Assembly (NCBI GenBank): GCA_910587785.1 | Contig: CAJUOA010000108.1 | Location: forward strand, 1 to 10,001 | Length of the DNA stretch: 10,001 nt | Source: an uncultured Oscillospiraceae bacterium | GTDB taxonomy: Bacteria; Bacillota; Clostridia; Oscillospirales; Oscillospiraceae | Direction of reading: 5' to 3' | Shown: positions 1 to 6,054 of the stretch, in pieces | How the letters are laid out: the number at the start of each line of letters is the position of its first letter | How positions within the stretch are numbered: position 1 is the stretch's first letter | The notes under the pieces: model-generated | Told to the model about the DNA's origin: nothing | The model's input: the letters and a program-made list of their open reading frames with translations, nothing else | The model's database searches: none | Translations under genes and position numbers: made by a program

Positions 1-158
1 ACCTGGCCCACCATGCGCTCGCCGGTCTTGGAGAAGGCCACCACGGACGGGGTGGTCCGGTTGCCCTCCGCGTTGGCGATGACCACAGCGCTGCCGCCCT
101 CCATGACGGCCACACAGGAGTTGGTGGTTCCCAAATCAATACCGATAACCTTAGACAT
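1..158 (-). CDS. dnaK: DnaK (Hsp70 chaperone), N-terminal fragment cut by window edge
   Basis: DnaK is the cytoplasmic ATP-dependent Hsp70 chaperone that works with GrpE (nucleotide exchange) and DnaJ. Only the first 52 codons lie in the window; the gene continues leftward beyond position 1. The start is ATG at 158-156, preceded on the minus strand by AGGAGG at 173-168. The protein opens MSKVIGIDLGTTNSCVAV, the canonical phosphate-1 loop of the Hsp70 ATPase domain, followed by residues resembling the family pattern ANAEGNRTTPSVVAF and then GERMVGQ. It is the third gene of the operon after hrcA and grpE, separated from grpE by 155 bases that contain a large inverted repeat. Identification is essentially certain from the N-terminus alone; whether dnaJ follows cannot be seen. 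Confidence 0.97.
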   Translation of the reverse strand, partial: MSKVIGIDLGTTNSCVAVMEGGSAVVIANAEGNRTTPSVVAFSKTGERMVGQ

Positions 159-218
159 GATGATTGTCCTCCTACTATAGAAAAATATTTTTTACGAATT
201 TGATGAGGTGCTATGTTT

Positions 219-306
219 GATGCTCTGTAGGGGCGGATACCATCCGCCCGACCGGCATACGGTGCGGTTTTGTGGCGGGCGGATGGTATCCGCCCCTACA
301 GGATGC
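219..306. repeat. Nested-palindrome inverted repeat between grpE and dnaK
   Basis: The arms at 225-250 and 276-301 are perfect 26-bp reverse complements around a 25-base spacer. Each arm is itself a palindrome: GGGCGGAT-ACC-ATCCGCCC in the left arm and GGGCGGAT-GGT-ATCCGCCC in the right. The element can therefore fold either as one long stem or as two short hairpins. The pentamer GATGC occurs just outside both ends (219-223 and 302-306) and could be a target duplication or chance. The layout resembles REP/BIME or small MITE elements, which is inference. It lies inside the operon and would be transcribed with grpE-dnaK. No transposase is present. Confidence 0.85.
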
Positions 307-313
307 AGCGTTG

Positions 314-880
314 TCAGTTCGCCACCTGCACAGCGGCGAACCGGATGACCTTCTCCCCCAGAAGGAAGCCCTTCTGGAAGACCTGGGAGACCACGCTCTC
401 CCCCAGCTCGTCGCTCTCGATGTGCATGACGGCGTTGTGGCGGACGGGGTCGAAAGCTTCGCCGACGGGGTCGATGATGGTGACGCCCATCTTCTCCAGA
501 ACGCCGGTGAGCTGGTGGAAAATCATCTCCATGCCCTTTTTGTGGACGTTCTCCTCGTCCCCGGCCTGGCCCACCGCCCGCTCCAGGTTGTCGTAGACCT
601 CCAGGAACTTGGAGATAGTGTCGGTCTTGGCGTCCTGATAGATGCCCTCCTTCTCCTTGGTGGTGCGCTTGCGGTAGTTGTCGTACTCAGCGGCCAGGCG
701 CAGGTGCTTGTCGTTGAGCGCCGCCATCTCCCCGGCCAGCTTCTCCATTTTTTCCATCTGCTCCCGGGTGACGGTGAAGGTCTCCCCGGCGTCCTCCTGA
801 CGGTACTCCTCGGTGACCTCGCCAGGCTGTTCATGGGGCGTCTGGCCGTCCAGGGGGGCGTTTTTGTCTTTCTTGCTCAC
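314..880 (-). CDS. grpE: GrpE, nucleotide exchange factor of DnaK
   Basis: GrpE releases ADP from DnaK and resets the chaperone cycle in the cytoplasm. The 188-residue product is of normal bacterial length. It has a polar disordered N-terminus (about 1-35), a long coiled-coil/helical stretch (about 38-95, including EKLAGEMAALNDKHLRLAAE and the family hallmark YDNYRKRTTKE), and a C-terminal beta-wing ending QVFQKGFLLGEKVIRFAAV. The usual Arg-Pro of the wing is Arg-Phe here. The start is GTG at 880-878, preceded by AAGGAGG about ten bases upstream. This GTG overlaps the hrcA stop as GTGA, so translation is probably coupled to hrcA. No in-frame ATG offers a better start. Confidence 0.97.
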   Translation of the reverse strand: MSKKDKNAPLDGQTPHEQPGEVTEEYRQEDAGETFTVTREQMEKMEKLAGEMAALNDKHLRLAAEYDNYRKRTTKEKEGIYQDAKTDTISKFLEVYDNLERAVGQAGDEENVHKKGMEMIFHQLTGVLEKMGVTIIDPVGEAFDPVRHNAVMHIESDELGESVVSQVFQKGFLLGEKVIRFAAVQVAN

Positions 881-1929
881 GATATGTCATCCTCCTTCGG
901 GGGTAACTGATTATTTTTGCCGAACATCTTCGTCAGGCTCTCGGCGAAGTAGCTCAGCCGGGCGGCCACGGCGGCGTAATCCATCCGCGTGGGACCCACC
1001 ACGCCGATGAGGCCCCGCATGTTCTCGCCGATATCGTAGCTGGCCACCACCACGCTTGCGTCCTTGAGGGCCTCGCTGACGTTCTCCGGGCCGATGAGGA
1101 TCTTCATCGGCGTTCCCTCGTCCAGCACCGGCAGGCGGTCGGTCTGGTCGGTGAGCAGGCGCATCATCTCATTGGCCCGGCCCAGGTCCTGGAACTCCGG
1201 CTGGCGGAGGATCTGGGTCTGTCCGGAGGTGTAGACCTGGCTGCGGGCATTCTCGTCCATGACCTCGCCGGCGAACTCGATCACCTGGGAGAGGGGCATG
1301 AACAGCTCCGCCCCCAGCTGGGTGGTCAGACCCATCAGCTTCTGTCCCATCTCTTCGGCGCTGATGCCGGTGAAGTGGGTGTTGAGCAGATTGGCCAGGG
1401 CGGGCAGCTCGCCGGGCGTGACGGGGATATCGCTTCGCAAAAGGCGGCTCTTCACCCGGCTGTCGTCGGTCATGATGACGGCGATAAAGCTCCCCGCGTC
1501 CACCGGCAGGAGGTCACAGCGCCGGACCGTGACGCTGCGCTTGGCGCCCGCCACGGAGTAGGCGGGGTATCCGGCGATAGCCGCCGCCGCCTGACCGGCC
1601 TGGGTGATGACGGCCTCCATGGCCTGCATCCTGCCGCTCAGGGCCGCGTCGATCTCCCCCGCCTCCTGGGCCGTGATGGAGCGCCGCTCCATCAGCTCGT
1701 TGACATACAGCCGGTATCCCCTCGGCGAGGGCACCCGCCCGGCGGAGGTGTGGGGCTGCTCCAGATAGCCCATCTCCACCAGGTCCGCAAGCTCGTTCCG
1801 AATGGTCGCCGGGCTCACCGAACCGCCCATCGCCTGGGCGATGAACTTCGAGCTCACCGGCTCGGCGGTCTCGATGTACCGCTCCGTGACCACCTTCAGT
1901 ATTTGCTTTTTTCGGTCTGTCAATTCCAT
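877..1929 (-). CDS. hrcA: HrcA, heat-inducible transcription repressor
   Basis: HrcA represses class I heat-shock operons by binding CIRCE; its folding depends on GroEL, which makes it a chaperone-titration sensor. The 350-residue product has the N-terminal winged-helix domain (about 1-75) with the family segments RKKQILKVVTERYIET, SVSPATIRNELADL and HTSAGRVPSPRGYRLYV. A GAF-like central/C-terminal domain follows, ending in the typical GPTRMDYAAVAARLSYFAE. The start is ATG at 1929-1927, with AAAGGAG upstream partly formed by the end of the CIRCE arm. It is the first gene of hrcA-grpE-dnaK, the usual Firmicutes order, and overlaps grpE by four bases. A CIRCE copy at its own promoter implies autorepression. 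Confidence 0.97.
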   Translation of the reverse strand: MELTDRKKQILKVVTERYIETAEPVSSKFIAQAMGGSVSPATIRNELADLVEMGYLEQPHTSAGRVPSPRGYRLYVNELMERRSITAQEAGEIDAALSGRMQAMEAVITQAGQAAAAIAGYPAYSVAGAKRSVTVRRCDLLPVDAGSFIAVIMTDDSRVKSRLLRSDIPVTPGELPALANLLNTHFTGISAEEMGQKLMGLTTQLGAELFMPLSQVIEFAGEVMDENARSQVYTSGQTQILRQPEFQDLGRANEMMRLLTDQTDRLPVLDEGTPMKILIGPENVSEALKDASVVVASYDIGENMRGLIGVVGPTRMDYAAVAARLSYFAESLTKMFGKNNQLPPKEDDIS

Positions 1930-1941
1930 TCCGGCGCTCCT

Positions 1942-1968
1942 TTAGCACTCTGTTCCTTGGAGTGCTAA
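1942..1968. promoter_or_regulatory. CIRCE operator (HrcA binding site)
   Basis: This is a perfect match to the established CIRCE consensus TTAGCACTC-N9-GAGTGCTAA, with arms at 1942-1950 and 1960-1968. One further T/A pair at 1941/1969 extends the dyad to 10 bp. It starts 4 bp downstream of the predicted hrcA -10 box, so it covers the transcription start region and would be present in the 5' leader. The gene-proximal arm merges into the hrcA Shine-Dalgarno (TAAAGGAG on the minus strand). Confidence 0.98.
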
Positions 1969-1972
1969 AGGC

Positions 1973-2001
1973 AGTGTATCACCATTGCCCCGCCCTGTCA
2001 A
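1973..2001 (-). promoter_or_regulatory. Sigma-A promoter of hrcA-grpE-dnaK
   Basis: On the minus strand a perfect -35 box TTGACA (2001-1996) is followed by a 17-bp spacer and a -10 box TACACT (1978-1973, 4/6). The expected start of transcription falls within CIRCE, the classical arrangement for HrcA-repressed operons. Confidence 0.85.
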
Positions 2002-2040
2002 TACGATTTTTGGTTTCTCATTTGAACAATTTGTAAATTC

Positions 2041-2400
2041 CCCCGTTGTTGAAGGCGGATTCATCTGCCCTGATAGCCCTGGGGCTCCTCGCCCCAGACC
2101 CCGGTGACTTTTTCCGCGTGGAAAAAGTCACCAAAAAGACGCTCAAGAAACGTAGTTTCTTGAGAATCTTCCCTGATTACGGGGGTTATTTGGTTACGCT
2201 ACGACCTGTTTGTCTGGTTTTTCCCAATGCCTTCCCTGGGCCGATGGTAGTCGAATCGCTGGAACCACTCCCTGGCCCTTCGGCCTTCTTCGTTGGGTTC
2301 GCCTCCGAGCGGCGCGATTCTTTTCGAGACTACTGGGCCACCGGCATGGTGCGGGCGGCACTGCCTTGCTGTACGGAATACTCGCCCCTCTCTATATCAA
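2041..2400. repeat. Gene-free multi-hairpin region, probable structured repeat element
   Basis: The stretch between the hrcA promoter and the next promoter has no convincing gene but an unusual density of dyads. There is a 7-bp stem at 2079-2097 (CTGGGGC/GCCCCAG). A perfect 13-bp stem with a 4-base loop lies at 2103-2132 (GGTGACTTTTTCC/GGAAAAAGTCACC), and a perfect 10-bp stem with a 3-base loop at 2142-2164 (CTCAAGAAAC/GTTTCTTGAG). A long-range pairing joins GTAGTC (2247-2252) to GACTAC (2328-2333) and GAATCGC (2253-2259) to GCGATTC (2314-2320), enclosing a small GGCC/GGCC hairpin at 2274-2285. No poly-U follows the strong stems, so these are not typical terminators. The element could be an intergenic repeat, a non-autonomous mobile element remnant or a structured RNA. 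Positions 2400-2450 are AT-rich with no feature I can name. Confidence 0.5.
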
Positions 2401-2451
2401 TGCAAACTTGTAAAAACGATCCTTGTTTGTTTTTTCCCAAAATCCCATGCC

Positions 2452-2480
2452 TTGCACGCAAACGCGGCTTTTGCTATAAT
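2452..2480 (+). promoter_or_regulatory. Promoter of first HTH-ABC module with -35 dyad
   Basis: An extended -10 TGC-TATAAT (-10 hexamer 2475-2480) lies 17 bp from a weak -35 TTGCAC (2452-2457). The -35 box is inside a dyad TTGC-AC-GCAA (2452-2461). The same layout recurs in front of the second module at exactly the same spacing, so the dyad is a candidate operator for the encoded XRE regulator. Confidence 0.7.
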
Positions 2481-2512
2481 TGCCCCAACAAACGGAGCAA
2501 GGAGGCCAATCT

Positions 2513-3397
2513 ATGGAAAACAACACGCTGGGCGACAACATCGCCCGTTTCCGCAAGGCCGCGGGCCTTACCCAGGAGGAGCTGGGCACTACCGTGGGGG
2601 TCAGCGCCCAGGCGGTGAGCCGCTGGGAGTGCGGCGGCGCGCCGGACATCTCCCTCCTCCCCGCCGTCGCCGACGCCCTCGGCGTCTCCATCGATTCCCT
2701 CTTCGGCCGCGAGCCCGGCGCTCAGATTGACGTGGAGCGCGTAGTGGCACGCTGGCTGAACACCTTCCCCGAGGAGGAGCGCCCGGACCGCTTCTGCCGC
2801 CTGCTCTTTTCCTCCATCAATTCCCTCATGCCCGAGAACTTGAATCTGCCGAAAATGAACTACCTGGAAACTGCCAATGGTGACGGCCTCGGCGATTCCG
2901 ACGGCTTGATGTACACCCAGTTCTGGTTCAAAGGCGGCATCCTGCTGGACGTCCACGCGGAGGACCTGTCCTTCGCCACCCTCTTCCCCCGCCCCAGAGA
3001 CGGCTACGCCAAATGGCTGGTGCCCAAGGAGGACTACCGCCGCCTCTTCGCCCTCCTCTCCCGCCCCAACTGCCTGGAATTCCTCTGGTGGCTCCACTGC
3101 CGGAAACGGGACTTTTTCTCCCTCCAGGTAGCGGCAGCGGCCCTGCGTCTCCCCTGCGAGGACCTGGAAGCTCTGGCGAAAGAGCTCATCAGCTTCGACA
3201 TCCTGATCGCCATCGACGTGGAAATGGAGAGCGGACCGCTCCAGATCTATCAACTGAGGATGCCCATCTATTTTATCCCCTTTCTATACATCACCAGAAG
3301 CTTCATGCAGGGACGGTATAACTACCTGTCTTTTGGCGGCGATCCGCCGATCCTGGGGCCGGACGAAACCTGGCCTGAAAAAAAGGAGGAAACTTGA
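2513..3397 (+). CDS. XRE-family regulator with large C-terminal domain (module 1)
   Basis: A 294-residue protein. Residues 7-62 form a Cro/CI-type helix-turn-helix (GLTQEELGTTVGVSAQAVSR, then a typical DISLLPAVADALGVSIDSLF linker helix). The remaining ~225 residues match no domain I can name. The stretch from about 180 (YRRLFALLSRPNCLEFLWWL onward) reads like a second winged-helix/ArsR-like fold and aligns with the same part of the module 2 regulator. The start is ATG 2513 with AAGGAGG at 2499-2505; an upstream TTG at 2480 is rejected because it lies at the -10 box. The stop is one base before the ABC gene, so the two are one transcript and probably translationally coupled. Inferred role: local, perhaps ligand-responsive, control of its partner transporter. 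Confidence 0.85.
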   Translation: MENNTLGDNIARFRKAAGLTQEELGTTVGVSAQAVSRWECGGAPDISLLPAVADALGVSIDSLFGREPGAQIDVERVVARWLNTFPEEERPDRFCRLLFSSINSLMPENLNLPKMNYLETANGDGLGDSDGLMYTQFWFKGGILLDVHAEDLSFATLFPRPRDGYAKWLVPKEDYRRLFALLSRPNCLEFLWWLHCRKRDFFSLQVAAAALRLPCEDLEALAKELISFDILIAIDVEMESGPLQIYQLRMPIYFIPFLYITRSFMQGRYNYLSFGGDPPILGPDETWPEKKEET

Positions 3398-3398
3398 C

Positions 3399-4997
3399 AT
3401 GACCTGGTATCTCAAAAAGAACTGGAAAAAGGTCTCCCTCGCCTGCGCGGCCATCCTCATCTCCGAGGCCGTCCTGGTCCTGGCCCAGCTGGTGATGATG
3501 CAGTCCTTTGACGCGGCGGTCCATCTGGATGCCCGCCGCTTCCTGGTCTGGACCGCCGGGCTGGGCGGCGTGTACCTGGCGTGCAACGTCCTCGACGCCC
3601 TCCGGTGCGTCCTGCAAGCCCGTGCCCGGCGGGCCATGAACAACGACCTGCGCCATGACCTCTGCCTCACCCTCCTCTCCAAGACCCACGCCGACTACCA
3701 CAGCCGGGACACCGGGGAATACCTCTCCTGGCTGACCAACAACGTCAAGCAGATCGAGAATCTGGCCTGGACCCCCTTCTTCAACTGCGTCTCCCAGGCC
3801 GCGTCGGTGGTCTGGAGCGTCCTGGCCCTCCTCAGCCTCAGCTGGGAGCTCCTGGCGGTGGGCCTCTTCTCCAGCGCCGTGATGATGGTCATCCCGAAGC
3901 TGTTCCAGAAGCGGATGGAGCGCCTGGGCGAGACCTGCGCCGCCGCCGAGGCCCAGGGCGTCAGCGAACTGAAGGACCTCCTCTCCGGCTTTGACGTCCT
4001 CCGCTTCTTCGGCCAGCAGGCCCGCTTCCTCCGCCGCGGGGACACCGTCAGCGACAGCATGGAGGCCCCCTCCTGCCGCCGCGCGGAGGCCCAGGCCGGA
4101 GCCGGGTGCGTCACCGACAGTCTGACTCTCGCCCTCCAGCTCCTCCAAATGACGGTCACGGCCTTTCTGGTCTTCCAGGGCAAGATCATCATCGGCGCCA
4201 TGGCCTCCGCCACCAACCTGACCGGCTCCATCGCCAACGGCCTCAGCGGCATTGCCCGGGTCCGCCTCTCCTTCGCCGGCGCGCGGCCCTACTTCGCCAA
4301 TGTCACCGTCCACGCAGGGGCGCAGTCCGCACGGGAGGCGGACGGCCTGTCCCCAGTCCGGGATGCCATCACAGTGGAGGGCCTTACCTTCCGCTACGGA
4401 GAGAAGGACGTCCTGCAAAACGCGGCCTTCCGTTTCGAGAGGGGCGGCAAATACGCCCTCACCGGCCCCTCCGGCTGCGGGAAGAGCACCCTGTTGAAGC
4501 TCCTTCTCGGCTGGCTTCCGGACTACGAGGGGACCATCTCCTTCGACGGGCAGGACGCCAAATCTTACACCCCGGAACAGTTACAGACCCAAATGAGCTA
4601 CATTGAGCAGGACGTCTTCCTCTTCAACACGACCATCCGGGAGAACATCACCTTAGGCGAAGAATTTACGGAGGAGCAGCTGCAAAAAGCCCTCCGGGAC
4701 AGCGCCCTCACTGGGGACCTTGCCCACATGCCCCTTGGCCTCGACACCCCGGTAGGCGAGGAGGGAAGCGCTCTCTCCGGCGGTCAGAAACAGCGCGTGG
4801 CCATCGCAAGAGCTTTGATTCACGACCGCTCCATCCTCCTGGTGGACGAGGGCACCAGCGCCCTAGACCAAAAGAACGCGGATATCGTGGAAAAGAGCCT
4901 CCTGGACAACCCAGATCTCACCCTCATCCTCGTCAGCCACCACTTGGGCGAGGAACGGCAAAAGCAGTTCACCCAAGTCTACGACCTCGCCGCGTGA
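3399..4997 (+). CDS. ABC half-transporter, permease-ATPase fusion (module 1)
   Basis: A 532-residue type IV (exporter-fold) ABC half-transporter. Hydrophobic segments over about residues 13-290 make the membrane domain, with the coupling-helix-like GEYLSWLTNNVKQIE near 108-122. The ATPase domain (about 325-532) has Walker A GPSGCGKST (356-364), a Q-loop in YIEQDVFLF, signature LSGGQKQR (from 459), Walker B ILLVDE (479-484) with the catalytic Glu present, and a D-loop SALD. An H-loop His is present in LVSHH, so it should be ATP-competent. Half-transporters act as homo- or heterodimers; the module 2 paralogue is an obvious candidate partner. No C39 peptidase domain is fused. The start ATG 3399 has AGGAGG at 3384-3389. 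The substrate is unknown; peptide or drug export would be typical of the fold. Confidence 0.93.
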   Translation: MTWYLKKNWKKVSLACAAILISEAVLVLAQLVMMQSFDAAVHLDARRFLVWTAGLGGVYLACNVLDALRCVLQARARRAMNNDLRHDLCLTLLSKTHADYHSRDTGEYLSWLTNNVKQIENLAWTPFFNCVSQAASVVWSVLALLSLSWELLAVGLFSSAVMMVIPKLFQKRMERLGETCAAAEAQGVSELKDLLSGFDVLRFFGQQARFLRRGDTVSDSMEAPSCRRAEAQAGAGCVTDSLTLALQLLQMTVTAFLVFQGKIIIGAMASATNLTGSIANGLSGIARVRLSFAGARPYFANVTVHAGAQSAREADGLSPVRDAITVEGLTFRYGEKDVLQNAAFRFERGGKYALTGPSGCGKSTLLKLLLGWLPDYEGTISFDGQDAKSYTPEQLQTQMSYIEQDVFLFNTTIRENITLGEEFTEEQLQKALRDSALTGDLAHMPLGLDTPVGEEGSALSGGQKQRVAIARALIHDRSILLVDEGTSALDQKNADIVEKSLLDNPDLTLILVSHHLGEERQKQFTQVYDLAA

Positions 4998-5018
4998 CCC
5001 GCCCCCCGCAAACAGTGT

Positions 5019-5047
5019 AAAGCGGATGCCCGCCCGGCATCCGCTTT
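5019..5047 (+). terminator. Hairpin after module 1, likely terminator
   Basis: A perfect 12-bp stem AAAGCGGATGCC / GGCATCCGCTTT with loop CGCCC sits 21 bases after the ABC stop. Only three T follow directly, so it is a weak intrinsic terminator; it could also act as a 3' stabiliser that limits read-through into module 2. Confidence 0.55.
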
Positions 5048-5089
5048 GCGCATTCAATCACCAGTTGGATTTTTGCAAAATTGCCTCCA

Positions 5090-5118
5090 TTGAATTCAAC
5101 CGCTGGTTTTGCTACAAT
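5090..5118 (+). promoter_or_regulatory. Promoter of second HTH-ABC module with -35 palindrome
   Basis: An extended -10 TGC-TACAAT (-10 hexamer 5113-5118) lies 17 bp from -35 TTGAAT (5090-5095). The -35 is the left half of a perfect palindrome TTGAATTCAA (5090-5099). Aligned without gaps to the first module promoter, both share TTG-N4-CAA at the -35 and TTTTGCTAYAAT at the -10. A further palindrome TTTTGCAAAA lies upstream at 5071-5080. Confidence 0.72.
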
Positions 5119-5147
5119 ACAACCATCAAGCGAAACGAGGTGATCGG

Positions 5148-6053
5148 ATGTCCGGTTTGTTGAATGAGCGCATCACCGCGCTCCGCAAAGAGCGGGGCTT
5201 CACCCAGGAACAGCTGGGACAGATGGTAGGGGTCTCCGCCCAGGCGGTGAGCAAGTGGGAGAAAGGCGGCTTCCCGGATGTGGAGCTCCTCCCCGCCGTC
5301 GCCGGCGCCCTGGGCGTGACCATCGACGCCCTCTTCGGCCGGGACGCGGGGGAGCGAATCGACGCCGCAGAGGTGGTCCGCCGCTGGCTGCGCACCATGC
5401 CCCAGTCTCAGAGGATGGACCAGCTGAGCGAACTGGTCTGGGCCGCCGCTTCCCTGACGGTCGCTACCCATTCTGATGATAACAGACTGCTCAGCGGCAA
5501 GCGTGACAAGACCTGTCAGGAGGTGTTCACACTGGAAAGCGGAGAACCCCTGCGCGTTCTGCGCCGGATCCGGGTCATCGGCGAGGAGGGCTTGATCCTG
5601 GGCTTTCGGGCGGAGGATATGTCCTGGGTGAGCATCTTCCCGGAGCCGGAGACGGGCTGGGAGCCCTTCCTGGAGAGCAGCGACAATTACCGGCGCCTCT
5701 TCCAGCTCCTGGCGAGGCCCCACTGCCTGGAGCTGCTGGAATACCTCGACAGCAAGCCGCCCTTCACTGGCCGCCGCTACACGCCGGATGCCATCGCCGG
5801 GGCGCTGGGACTGGAGCTGGCGGAGACAGAGGCTCTGCTGGAGGCTCTGACCGATATGCGGCTGCTGCGGCGGACGGAGCTGGAGACCAAGGACGGGCTC
5901 ATCCACTGCTACATGCTCTTCGACGAGGAGTCGCTGGTCCCATTCCTCTGCCTCTCCCGCTGGCTCATAGCGGGGGACGGGGGCTATATCAACGTCACAC
6001 CCCGCAAGCGTCCCGTTTTACGGGGAGAAATGTGGAAAGAAAAGGAGAATTGA
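5148..6053 (+). CDS. XRE-family regulator with large C-terminal domain (module 2)
   Basis: A 301-residue paralogue of the regulator at 2513-3397. The N-terminal helix-turn-helix (about 5-62) reads ERGFTQEQLGQMVGVSAQAV and then ELLPAVAGALGVTIDALFGR. The middle keeps the shared pattern RAEDMSWVSIFPEPETGW, and the C-terminal third (YRRLFQLLARPHCLELLEYL onward, with TPDAIAGALGLELAETEALL) looks like a winged-helix domain in which an ArsR-like recognition helix would be expected. That reading is inference. The start is ATG 5148 with a modest GAGGTG ribosome site at 5138-5143; the upstream in-frame codons run through the promoter and are excluded. Its stop TGA is followed after one base by the ABC start (TGAcATG), the same junction as in module 1. 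Confidence 0.86.
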   Translation: MSGLLNERITALRKERGFTQEQLGQMVGVSAQAVSKWEKGGFPDVELLPAVAGALGVTIDALFGRDAGERIDAAEVVRRWLRTMPQSQRMDQLSELVWAAASLTVATHSDDNRLLSGKRDKTCQEVFTLESGEPLRVLRRIRVIGEEGLILGFRAEDMSWVSIFPEPETGWEPFLESSDNYRRLFQLLARPHCLELLEYLDSKPPFTGRRYTPDAIAGALGLELAETEALLEALTDMRLLRRTELETKDGLIHCYMLFDEESLVPFLCLSRWLIAGDGGYINVTPRKRPVLRGEMWKEKEN

Positions 6054-6054
6054 C

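Noticed and set aside
174..202. Separate dnaK promoter in front of dnaK (TATAGT at 179-174, minus strand)
   Set aside because: No acceptable -35 at the right distance, and the start of transcription would fall in the ribosome binding site.
219..306. CRISPR array
   Set aside because: There are only two copies in inverted, not direct, orientation and no repeated spacers.
272..910. Plus-strand open frame opposite grpE
   Set aside because: Mirror of the grpE frame with a Val/Leu-rich nonsense product, starting inside the inverted repeat.
1375..1968. Open frame on the plus strand opposite hrcA
   Set aside because: A shadow of a GC-rich gene: the composition is Gly/Arg/His-rich, there is no ribosome site, and it ends in CIRCE.
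2480..2512. Upstream TTG start for the first XRE regulator
   Set aside because: TTG 2480 overlaps the -10 box of the promoter; ATG 2513 has an AAGGAGG at proper spacing and matches the paralogue's N-terminus.
2046..2618. Plus-strand open frame of 190 codons across the hairpin region
   Set aside because: It runs through the palindromic element and the next gene's promoter and ribosome site, ends inside the regulator in another frame, has no ribosome binding site, and its product is low-complexity and explained by the inverted repeats.
3303..4418. Long minus-strand frame opposite the first ABC gene
   Set aside because: A Gly/Ala/Asp-rich shadow frame; the plus strand has full ABC transporter motifs.
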